A stretch of 27,035 bases of DNA. Source: Tieghemiomyces parasiticus. Its lineage: Eukaryota > Kickxellomycota > Dimargaritomycetes > Dimargaritales > Dimargaritaceae. The position numbers were made by a program, and so were the translations under genes. The DNA is taken from NCBI GenBank assembly GCA_027575765.1, contig JANBPT010000654.1, forward strand, positions 1 to 27,035, written 5' to 3'. Positions 9,457 to 18,531 of this stretch are shown here, piece by piece (positions within the stretch are counted from its first letter, which is position 1; each line of letters starts with the position of its first letter). The notes beneath the pieces were generated by a model. That model was not told the DNA's origin, made no database searches, and saw only the letters and a list, made by a program, of their open reading frames with translations.

Positions 9457-11560
9457 GGGTGCAGAGAGGCAGCGGTGGGGGATCAGGTCGTGACGGTCTC
9501 GCTGAAATAGGTAAAGCGGACAGAGCAGGCGGGACGGGGGCGCGGCGGAAGGGGGTGCTAAGTCCGACTGATATCTAAAATCCAGTGCGACGAGAGAGTG
9601 AGAGGAGGAGGAAGAGGGGTGATCGGGCCGGCCGAGAATTCCGGGCTTGGCGGGCGCTACGGTTCGGTGAAGGGCAATTGCGCTGATCGAAAAGGCCAAT
9701 GGTCGTAATGCAGGGACAGGGGTGGGTGGGAGGGGCCGTGGGCTGCACCGGAACGGGAAGAGGACGCGACGAGGTTAAAAAGATGAGAATGTGGGAACTA
9801 AAGAAATGTGAGAGAGAGGGGAGAAGACAAAGACTAGAGAGAAATACATGCGATGCGGATAACCCAGCCGGGCTACTGAACAAACCTGCCCCGCCAACAG
9901 GTGGGTAAGGCAGTGGTTGATGGTGACTAAGCCAAAATGGCGTCGGCTAGGCACGTGGAGGTATTCAGTGCCACTGGCTACAGCATGCGGGGGGGGGAGG
10001 GTTCTAGCGCTGGCAATGTGAGCCAATTGGGTGCCTATGCGGACAAGGAGGGGCGAGAAGCGATGGCCACGGCCTGTCAGAGCGGGGGTAAGGATAAGGC
10101 TGAGGGGGCGGTGTAAATCGAACCGAGCGGCAAGCGTGAAGGCACAAGTGCTCGCGAGGGTACTGCCAAGCCCACAGGCTATTGATGGGAGCGGCAAGAC
10201 GCCAGGGAGGTGGAGCTTGGCGACAGTACTAAAGATATCGAAGAGATAGCGTCACAACCACTGCTGGGGGGCGACTAGGCGGGTGCTGTACAGGCCAGGG
10301 CCGCGAAGAAACAAAGGCTAGGGGGGAAAGGTGTCAGAAGAAAACAGGAGGAGTGCGGAATCAAGAAAGGGTCGCTGGGGATTCTTGGCGTGCCACCACT
10401 ATTTCAGGGCAGCCAGGAACGGCCGAGGAGACCTCCCGGCGCAGGAACACTGGGCGGTAGAGCGAGTAGGGAAGAGGGCAAAAATCCGCGGTGGGGCAAG
10501 CTGGTGGGCCCGCAAGGGTAAATGCAAGTGGTGGGAAACTGCTGCGGCAAGTAGCCCGTTCTTGGTTGGGAAGATGCTATGGGCAACCTAGCCAGGGAGG
10601 GCTGAGCAATCCCGCGGCGGAAAGCGACGGCCCAGGGAATGACCTGAACAGGTAGGTGGGCACCAATGGGGATCGCTGATTGGCGCTGCGAGCCAGGGCG
10701 GGTGGACTGCAGACACGGGTGGACCTTGGGGGCGTGCTGAACCAAGAGCGGATGGGCTACGCCAAGGCAAGGGCGGGGGCGATGGCAGCGGTCACACGTA
10801 TTAGACCGTGAGTGGCAGCCATTCAATAATGCGGAGTGCGGGCGTTTTTCGCCCGTTCCGGACAGAAAACCTCAGGGGTCTGCGTGGTCAAGCCCGTCCA
10901 TTTCTGGTAAGTCTCCCCCACTTCCTAGGAAATACCTAAAGGGGTGGGCAGTAGGATCGGCCAACCGAAAGAGATATACAATTGCAACTGGGAAGACCCC
11001 AAGTAACGCCGAACCCCCCCGGGGCCGGTAGATTGGGGCGACGAGGGTGCAATGGCAGCTTCCCACTGCCGAGAGCAGCAGCTGTGACTTACCTAAGTGG
11101 GATGGTCAGCAAGGAGACTGGGTTGGCCGGCGGTGGAGTCGGTGGGGTTATCTCCGCTGGCGAAACAAGTGCCCGCTGAAAGAGACGGAAGGGGGATCGA
11201 GGGGAGGTGGCGGATCAAAGTACACCGCTCCCGAGTGCTAGGGAGGGCGGGGAATAGCGGCCGAGGTGAACGTAACGGGCGAGCAGGGTGGCATAGGTGA
11301 GTATGCAGCACTGGAACAGCGGTCGGTCGAATATCTGAGGCGGGGGAGACGGGGTGTGGCAAGTGGAGGGGGGAGAGAGAGCCCGAAATTAGCGCCCTCA
11401 AGTAGAAACGCAAACAACCAACACGGCCAAGGACGTAATACGATGCCTACGAGCGCAGGTGGATGGTGGTTGACCGGGGGCCACTGCAGCGACAGCCAGT
11501 TCAGAAGCTGACCTTGGGACTGGGGCACATTAACAGTCGAGAAGTGGTGTTGACCCTCAG
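9457..11560 (-). promoter_or_regulatory. Long pyrimidine-rich leader/promoter region of the zinc-finger gene with short uORFs
   Basis: Read on the minus strand this 2 kb is persistently rich in C and T (G and A on the +), with no convincing gene. Several short minus-strand ATG frames lie in it: 24 codons at 9849-9775, an ATG-Leu-stop minimal frame near 9985, and a 21-codon frame starting near 10822. If the region is transcribed these would be upstream ORFs. The longer minus-strand frames (for example 10826-10404) lack ATG starts and look like by-products of the base skew. A long 5' UTR, a 5' intron or just a promoter are all possible; the transcription start cannot be read from sequence. Confidence 0.35.
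10839..10855. other. Short GC hairpin with T5 loop
   Basis: CGGGCG, then TTTTT, then CGCCCG, a perfect six-pair stem with a five-base loop, inside the presumed leader region of the zinc-finger gene. It has no known role here. Confidence 0.5.
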
Positions 11561-13802
11561 CGGAGCAGCGTCGATCTGGATTCTATGACCCAAGCATGGT
11601 GAGGGGCGGACAGCCCCAGGGGTTATATACCCGACGGGAGACGTCCCGACCTGCTGCTGGCCCAAACGGCCCTCGCACGGGCAACGCACGAGGACATGGT
11701 CCGCCAGGACTGTCTACCGGCCATCACCCCCAATTAGGACTCGCCTGCACCACCTGGCCTGGCCCTCCTCACCTGGACTCCCACGGAATCATTCTGGAAC
11801 GTACTGGCGGGTACGTGGGCCTTAATCGCCACCACCCTACGCCGAGCGCATCGTGGCAGGCTAGGCGCTGAAAATGGTGCACTCTGGATATTACCCCAGT
11901 TCCCGCCCATCGTTTCCGTACCTCGGCATAGCGAGGGCGTGGGTGGGCCAAGGCTTGGCAGGTACCAGCTGCGGTTGGCCGCTCTAAATCCGGTCCTATC
12001 AGCTAACACGTGGTGGAGATCGGTTGATGTCGCTGGTGGTTGCATCGGGCTAGGCTCCGCTGGCCCACCCACGGCATGTAAGTTCCGCCCCCCCTGCGTG
12101 CCCAACACTGCTTAGCGAGCCTTACTAGGCATATTCTAGGTACAATCAACCCCGAAACTACCCGTCACGGATTCCTACCAGTTAAAACACACCGCATCAA
12201 CGCCGCCCAGGGTGGGAGGTTGATCCCTTTGGTCCGAGGTCTAGCATAGAAATCCTTAAAAACGATGATGATGTACGCCACCACTACCATGTCTCTTACG
12301 AGCTGCGGGGTAGGTCACACAGTTAGATCTGCGCGCCTTTACCAAGCACGTTGTGATCGAAGCATCATAAGGCATGTACGCAGGCCCGGCCACTTTGCTT
12401 TGTACTTCCATCGTAACGTTTGACAGTGCACACTAGGATGGATGAAGGTCGAGCCTGCAGGGAAACCAAGTCATGACCAGTTAAAGGCTTTACGTTGAGA
12501 GGCGCTCCCCCTATAGAGGTCATACGTGAACTTTTCTTGCTTCTTTCTAGCACAGCTCGTCGTGGACTCAATAAACCAGAGAAGCGCCCGCTGGGGTCTG
12601 TCTGTCCCCGTTACCTACTGATCTTTATTACAGGCCCCCGGTATATGTGTCATTATTAAGTTTTCGAATCAGTTACCTTTTTCTTAACACCATTCGACCA
12701 ATACAGTCGGTCCATCCAGCAAAATAGTCCCCCCCAAAGTTCCAGCTCTAAATTCCGGAAAGTGGCGTTTCCTAGGCGGCATAAGCGTGTCTGCTTTAGG
12801 CAAATACTGGCCCCGGTCACCCGTAATGATGCCCTGGGGACAAGGGCATGGTGGGTAGCGGTAGGCTCGGGCGGGGTCACTGGTGACAGCAATATTTATT
12901 ATGTAATGTTTAGCGCTAGCGACATCCTTGAAGAATTCGGCTGCGCACAGTACCTGATAGCGGTAGTGGCCGGTAGCAAGTTTATTTTTTTAAAAAAATA
13001 AAGAAACAACAACTTGCAATTGATGAAAATGTGTGTCCCCGTAGCCAAGTGCTGGACCAGGACATATGCTAGGGGAACTGTGGTAGTCCCAAGTCAGTTA
13101 CTTATCTATAGACGGAGGTACTATCGCTAATACGGTCCCGGTCGATGGTTTTATCGGCAATAGAGCCAGGGATTGCCCTTGAAGAAACCCACGACCCGTA
13201 CGGGAACGTCCTAGTCATCGACTCACCACAGTGTGGGAAAGGGTAGCAAGGCCCGGTCTAACTGCACCTTTTAATTGAACGTACTGTGTCTTCCGATTTC
13301 AAGAATATACACAATGATGCCTCACACATCGCGCCCAATAAAGGTGGACAGGGTGCGGGCTGGAGTTCTAACGGTAAACGCGGTAAAGAGGTAGAAACGC
13401 AAGCCGCGCTGCTAGCACTGTGGCCTATTTTTTGGGGATGGGCCTTATCAAACGGTTTCCCGGCCCCACGACACCACTAAGCTCCATTATTAAAGCCCAC
13501 ATCGAAGAGACATTCAATTTCATTCCCAAGGAACTATGGTGCTTGAGCTGAATATCACCTGACCCATAGCCAGTCCCGTCACCTTTTAACAATTGCATAC
13601 TTGTACATCGCTTGGAGCTTTCACTGCATTCAAAGTGGTCCCCCATACTCTCCATCTCCACCCCCTCATCACCTGGACCGCTCATTGCAACCCTTCCCAG
13701 TTACTCAGCGGGCTCGGCACCCTCATTCCTACGCAGTCCCCTCCTCACGTCTCGCCATTTAAATCTTTTCGTTCCCCAGCCCCGTCCCAACTGCTCGCCC
13801 CG
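11561..13802. other. Region without recognisable gene; upstream region of UPF2 at its right end
   Basis: The frames on both strands at 11596-12108 overlap each other and show no coding-like bias, and nothing resembles a known family. Base composition is balanced, unlike the skewed DNA to its left. A perfect A/T palindrome lies at 12981-13002. From about 13600 the + strand turns rich in C and T, as expected for the UPF2 leader; the UPF2 reading frame is open there back to about 13593 but has no ATG before 13803. Confidence 0.4.
12981..13002. repeat. 22-bp perfect A/T palindrome with AATAAA on both strands
   Basis: TTTATTTTTTT followed directly by its exact reverse complement AAAAAAATAAA. Each strand therefore reads AAAAAAATAAA, with a canonical poly(A) hexamer outward in both directions. 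It could be a bidirectional 3'-processing element, a replication-type AT element or a chance low-complexity tract. Confidence 0.85.
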
Positions 13803-16800
13803 ATGGCGTCGAGCCCCCTCGGCGAGACCAATTCCACCTTCAGTGCCCCAGGCGCCGTATCGGCCACCTCGCAGTACTATGAGGAGCTGCGTGCTCGCAC
13901 GTTGGCGGCCTGGCACGGATCCAAACCGTCTTCGGCCGAACTGGACCCCAACATCAAAAAGAACACGGGCTTCGTCAAGAAGTGCAAGTCGTCCCTTGGT
14001 GCCGATGCCTTGGACGCGCTGTCCCGAGACATTGCCACCCTCAAGTTGGAAAAGTATGTCAGCGAGATCGTGGCCGCTATCCTCGAGGGTGGCGTCCTTA
14101 AATGCCACTCCCGCACCGACTTGAACGCCGCCGTCGACGTGATTCTTCAGCTCCACGCCCGGTTCCCAGATACCTTTACGCCGCAACTGGTAGGCGGACT
14201 GGTCACCGCCCTGGCCCCTCCCACCCGCGCCCAGCTACAATCGCTGACTACCGAGCAGCGCGAACGTAGCGAAGCGACCCGGTTGATCCGCCAGCGGACC
14301 CTGCTCCGGCTGTGTGGGGAGCTATGGCTGGCTGGCCTCTTCTATGGCCTCGAGGCCCGATTGCCCATCCTGGCCTCCTCTGCCGCGGCCGCCCGGCTCG
14401 AGGAGAGTCTCATGGGCCAGGTCGCAGGACTCTCTGTCACCGCCGCGGCTACCTCGGCTGCCTGGGACGCTACCACCACCCACGGCGGAGTCATGCCCCG
14501 CGTCGCGCACGACCTCTTCGACGCTGACCGCTCCACCCACCTCAATACCAGCCTGGCCCTCGGTTTCGCTAAGGCCCTCGCGGCCCACCTGCAAGCCGAT
14601 CCCGATTCGGCATTCCCCACCCCGCGGGCCATTGACGATCCCCAGGCCCAGTTCGCCACACTACTGTCCCGCCAGCGCGCTGCCGTCCGCCAGACCCTCA
14701 CCGCCTACTACGAGTCTCTCACCGCCAGTCTGGCTAAGCACCACAAGAGCGTCCGCCAACTTGACCGGAAGAACGCCACCCGCCTGCTCAACCGCGGCAC
14801 CCTCACCGAGGAGGAGGAAGCCTACTATGCCCGCCTGCTCCGCAGCCGTGACAAGCTGCAGGAATTAATTAGCGGGCTAGCCGAGGCCCTCCACCTCGCG
14901 GTTCCCGACCCACCTGCTGACGATCCCAGAGACGACGTGGACATCACATTGAGCACTGCCGGCGGATCGGTCCGCGCGGACGGCGTCGGTCCGAACTGCG
15001 TCTGGGAAGACGAGGACACGCGTGATTTCTATGAAAAGGTAATTGATCTGCGCGCCATGGTCCCGGGTGTGTTTCTCAAGGCAAAGGCCGGCCCAATTAC
15101 CACCAGCAGCGCCGATACTAGGGATGCCGGGTCACCTTCTGCCGCTGACAAGCCCGGGGGTAAAGGGACCAACGGAACCGAAGGACCAGCCGAATCAATG
15201 ACCACAGTGGCCTCTACGACCGGGTCAGACTCCGAGGAGGGGGGCCACATGGCACCCGACGTCGATCCCATCACCATGGAACGGTTAGGAGAACTCGATG
15301 AGGTCCTACTGCGCCCCGTCGACGAGGAGCAGGAACTGGTTGCCCTCGAGGCCGAATTAAGCCGCTTTAGCCTCCAGTCCACGGGCCGTGAGACCGGTCA
15401 GCCTGACGCAGGACCTCGGCTAGCTCCATCAGAGGGCCAGGACCACAAATCCACCCGGCCAGCCGCTTCCCATTGTCCCCATTCGGCTTCATCTCCCACG
15501 GTGGCCCTGGCTCAATCTGGGAATCAAACAGGCCACGTTGCCGCCACTGACGATCCCAATCCGGCCGCCCCTACCCCCGTAGACCCGCCTACGTCGCATG
15601 ATGACGAGGGGGCCACGAGTACCACTACCGCGGCTACCACTACTACTACCGCTGCTGCTGCGGCCGCCGCCGCCAACGGTCCAACGGCTCACCGTCTCCG
15701 CGACTTTCTGGCCGATCTGCAGCTCCGCAACAACCGCGAGCTGATTGACCAGGCTGCGGTCGAGTTCTGTTTCATCAATAGCAAAACGGCGCGCCGCAAG
15801 CTGGTCGAGAAGTTGCAGACCATCCCGCGAGACCGGGCCGAGATCCTACCCTACTACGCCCGGCTGGCGGCTACCCTCCATCCGTTCTTCCCAGACGTTT
15901 CGGAGGCCCTTTCCGCCTCCTTGCAATCCCAATTCCGGCGGCTCACCTTCGCCAAGGTGCGGAGCGACACGGCGGTGGCGTGGGTTGAGGCCCGTATCCG
16001 TAATGTGCACTACCTTGTCGAGCTCACCAAATTCCGCGTCGCCCCGCTGCACCTTGCGCTCTACTGCCTCAAGACCCTGATTCACGATTTCTCCAAGTAT
16101 GCCGTCGAGGTGGCCTGCCGCGGTATCCTCGAACCCGGTGGTCGCTACCTCTACCGCCACCCGCAAACCCACGCCGTCATGGTCCAGCTCCTCGAGATGC
16201 TGCGTCGCAAACGGATGGCCCTCCCGCTCGACGCTCGACTTACCCTGATGCTGGATAACGCCTACTACCTGTGTAACCCACCCGAGACGGCCGGTCGTGC
16301 GGCCCGCCGCCGATTGTCGATTATAGAGCTCTATGTGCGTGACCTCGTCCATGCCCGGCTCACCTCACAGACCGTCGCCTTTACCGCCCGCCAGCTGCGT
16401 CGTCTCGACTGGGACGATCCGACTACGCTTGGTGCCATCTACCACGTCTTTACCAAGATTGACCGCGTGCCATTCGCCAACGTCGAGGTGGTGGCCAAAC
16501 TGCTCGCCGACCTGGCTCCTCGTTACCACCCGGGATTGGGAACCGCCGTCGTCGATGACCTTCTGGAGCGGATCCGCGTGGGCCTCGAACAGAACATGTT
16601 CCGTCATAATCAACGCCGCATCACCGAACTGCGCTACCTTGGTGACCTCTACCTGGCCCGAGTGGTGGAGGCCCGGCCTATCCTCGACACGCTCTACACC
16701 ATCCTCAGTTTCGGCCACGTACCTACGACCCTGGTGGCCAATTCCGAAGCCGCCGCTGCCGCCGTCGCCGCTGGGATCCCTGGGGCCCGTTTCCGTCCGC

Positions 16801-18011
16801 ACCCGACCCGATCACTCTCCCCGTTCGACCTCCCACATGACTTTTTCCGCATCCGTCTGTGCTGCATCCTCCTCGACACGAGCGGGGCCGTACTCCAACG
16901 CGGCAAAGGCCGCGGTCGTTTCGACCTGTTTTTAGCCTACCTCATTTTGTATACGTTGGCTAAGCCCGTCCCTCTCCCCGTCGAGATTAGATTCTCCCTG
17001 GAGGATACGGTGTTCCGTCTGCGGCCCAAGTACAAGCTTCCCGATACGTACGAGGCTGCGGCATTTAATTACGACCGGCTGATGGCCCGCGAGGTTCGCA
17101 AGGTGAGGAAAGCAATGGGACTGGCGTCCACGTCCAGCCCGACGAAAGAGAAAAAGGCGCTATCCGCTGATAATTCCACTGAACCTCACGCTTGGCAGGG
17201 TGTGACGACCGCTTCGGGCGCCGCCCATCCGGTGGTCACCACCGAGGCGGATTCCGATGCTTCGGGTTCTCAGACTGGCAGCGACGACGAGGACGAGGTG
17301 GCGCCCGCAGCTGTGGAGTCAGACCAGGTTGCTGCCGACCTGAGTGACGCGGATGAAGATGATGATGATGAAGACGACGACGACGATGAGGACGACAATG
17401 AGGACGACGACGACGAGGTGGACGATGCCGCTTACGAACGCCAGCGTGCCGAGGAGGAACGCCAACTGGCGTGGCTCCGACAACAACGCGACGAGGAAGC
17501 AGCCCGGCAGGCGGCGGCCGACGCCGAGTTTAACGAGGAACTTCGGCGCATGGTGGCCGAAAGCATGGAAACGGCACGTAAGCAGCAGGAGCCCCGTCGA
17601 TCCGGGGGGCCCGCGACTGTCGACGTGGACATCCCACTTTCCCTACGCGACCGCGCCATCGTGCTGGACGAGGCCGCCTCCGCATCCTTCCACGGCCCGA
17701 ACCCTGCGGTCCCGACTGGTGGTGGTAGTGGCAGTGGTGATCGTAATGTCGTGGCGTATACTCTCCTCACCAAACGCGGGAGTAAACCCCAGGCTCGTCA
17801 GATGGACGTCCCGGCTTCCTTGCCGTTCGTGGCTAATACGGTCGTTAAGCAGGAGGCTGACCGTCGGGAGAAGCAGCATCTAAAGGAGCTGGTGCTAAAT
17901 TATGAGAGCCAGGAGTATGACCATCAATCCCGTGCGTTTCAGCAGGAAATGGCCGAGCGCGGGATCAATTTAACCTACCGTCGGGACTTGCGTGGTCGTC
18001 GGAAAGGGTAA
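13803..18011 (+). CDS. UPF2: Nonsense-mediated mRNA decay factor UPF2 (NMD2)
   Basis: UPF2 bridges UPF1 and UPF3 at stalled or terminating ribosomes and activates UPF1 in nonsense-mediated decay, in the cytoplasm. The gene is one uninterrupted 4.2 kb exon encoding 1402 residues, slightly longer than human UPF2 (about 1270). Start chosen at the first ATG, 13803. Three MIF4G domains are recognisable: about residues 50-370 (starting FVKKCKSSLG), 630-826 (LRDFLADLQLRNNRELIDQA) and 837-1102 (with DFFRIRLCCILLDTSG and a KGRGRFDLFLAYL stretch typical of the third domain). The third domain is followed by an Asp/Glu block at about 1180-1208 and by the C-terminal UPF1-binding region at about 1276-1376 (TLLTKRGSKPQARQMDVP). 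The linker between the first and second domains is long and low in complexity, ending in Thr and Ala homopolymers (about 604-625). A Gly/Ser-rich insert (GGGSGSG) sits in the UPF1-binding region. An AATAAA lies 88 bases after the stop. Confidence 0.95.
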   Translation: MASSPLGETNSTFSAPGAVSATSQYYEELRARTLAAWHGSKPSSAELDPNIKKNTGFVKKCKSSLGADALDALSRDIATLKLEKYVSEIVAAILEGGVLKCHSRTDLNAAVDVILQLHARFPDTFTPQLVGGLVTALAPPTRAQLQSLTTEQRERSEATRLIRQRTLLRLCGELWLAGLFYGLEARLPILASSAAAARLEESLMGQVAGLSVTAAATSAAWDATTTHGGVMPRVAHDLFDADRSTHLNTSLALGFAKALAAHLQADPDSAFPTPRAIDDPQAQFATLLSRQRAAVRQTLTAYYESLTASLAKHHKSVRQLDRKNATRLLNRGTLTEEEEAYYARLLRSRDKLQELISGLAEALHLAVPDPPADDPRDDVDITLSTAGGSVRADGVGPNCVWEDEDTRDFYEKVIDLRAMVPGVFLKAKAGPITTSSADTRDAGSPSAADKPGGKGTNGTEGPAESMTTVASTTGSDSEEGGHMAPDVDPITMERLGELDEVLLRPVDEEQELVALEAELSRFSLQSTGRETGQPDAGPRLAPSEGQDHKSTRPAASHCPHSASSPTVALAQSGNQTGHVAATDDPNPAAPTPVDPPTSHDDEGATSTTTAATTTTTAAAAAAAANGPTAHRLRDFLADLQLRNNRELIDQAAVEFCFINSKTARRKLVEKLQTIPRDRAEILPYYARLAATLHPFFPDVSEALSASLQSQFRRLTFAKVRSDTAVAWVEARIRNVHYLVELTKFRVAPLHLALYCLKTLIHDFSKYAVEVACRGILEPGGRYLYRHPQTHAVMVQLLEMLRRKRMALPLDARLTLMLDNAYYLCNPPETAGRAARRRLSIIELYVRDLVHARLTSQTVAFTARQLRRLDWDDPTTLGAIYHVFTKIDRVPFANVEVVAKLLADLAPRYHPGLGTAVVDDLLERIRVGLEQNMFRHNQRRITELRYLGDLYLARVVEARPILDTLYTILSFGHVPTTLVANSEAAAAAVAAGIPGARFRPHPTRSLSPFDLPHDFFRIRLCCILLDTSGAVLQRGKGRGRFDLFLAYLILYTLAKPVPLPVEIRFSLEDTVFRLRPKYKLPDTYEAAAFNYDRLMAREVRKVRKAMGLASTSSPTKEKKALSADNSTEPHAWQGVTTASGAAHPVVTTEADSDASGSQTGSDDEDEVAPAAVESDQVAADLSDADEDDDDEDDDDDEDDNEDDDDEVDDAAYERQRAEEERQLAWLRQQRDEEAARQAAADAEFNEELRRMVAESMETARKQQEPRRSGGPATVDVDIPLSLRDRAIVLDEAASASFHGPNPAVPTGGGSGSGDRNVVAYTLLTKRGSKPQARQMDVPASLPFVANTVVKQEADRREKQHLKELVLNYESQEYDHQSRAFQQEMAERGINLTYRRDLRGRRKG

Positions 18012-18531
18012 GTTCTTCACCGGTCAGTATGCCCACAACAACGATGGATTACACAAGTGACTGCCGACGGACTGATCGGATCCCGGCTCCGTTGCACTAA
18101 TAAAAACCATTGGTGGATCTCATGCACAAGGCGTATCGCTATTAAGGAGGGACACTAGTCCCTAAAGGTTAGGACTGCCGAGCGCCCCCCCCCACCACCA
18201 CTTTTAAAGGACCTTACCGGGGTATAGTGGTAACTAACGTCGCTGCTACTGAAGTTTGGCGTAACGTAAACAATGTGAAATTGACCGCAGCGCCGACCCT
18301 GGCCTAAAAATCGGAGCTTCGCCTAGTTAGAGTGCCACCTCCCTGGACTGAATTTCAGCGGCTCTAGCTCATTTGACTGCTTGGCTCACCGATGCACTCC
18401 CCTCTCCCCATTCCGCTAGTCCATCGCCATTGTTTCACCCTTTAATATTCAGCCAGGGACCACCACGTTACATCCACGATATTCTCTCCCCCCCCCACAC
18501 ACACACAGATAACCCCTGTTGCTCGACCACG
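18012..18531 (+). promoter_or_regulatory. UPF2-MRE11 spacer: UPF2 3' end and MRE11 promoter/leader
   Basis: This 520-base gap holds the UPF2 poly(A) signal on the left. The right half is C/T-rich (18360-18531) with a run of nine C (18488-18496) and a CA repeat (18496-18507) directly before the MRE11 start. CACACACAG at 18500-18508 could also be an acceptor for a 5' UTR intron. I see no gene in it. Confidence 0.4.
18099..18104 (+). terminator. Poly(A) signal AATAAA of UPF2
   Basis: A canonical AATAAA 88 bases after the UPF2 stop, followed by AAACC. It lies upstream of the MRE11 leader, so the two genes probably have separate transcripts. Confidence 0.5.

Noticed and set aside
10111..10125. 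Minus-strand GGTTCGATT resembling a tRNA B box
   Set aside because: The flanking bases do not form a T-arm stem and no A box or acceptor stem was found at the right distance.
10404..10826. 140-codon minus-strand open frame
   Set aside because: It begins with TTG and overlaps several equally long frames; composition follows the C/T skew of the region.
12762..13001. 79-codon plus-strand frame ending in the A/T palindrome
   Set aside because: It starts at an ATG, but the codon use is unbiased, the C-terminus is simply the palindrome translated, and a minus-strand frame overlaps it.
13593..13802. 70-codon N-terminal extension of UPF2
   Set aside because: The frame is open but starts with TTG and contains no ATG before 13803; it looks like C/T-rich leader, and the first MIF4G domain lies well after the chosen start.
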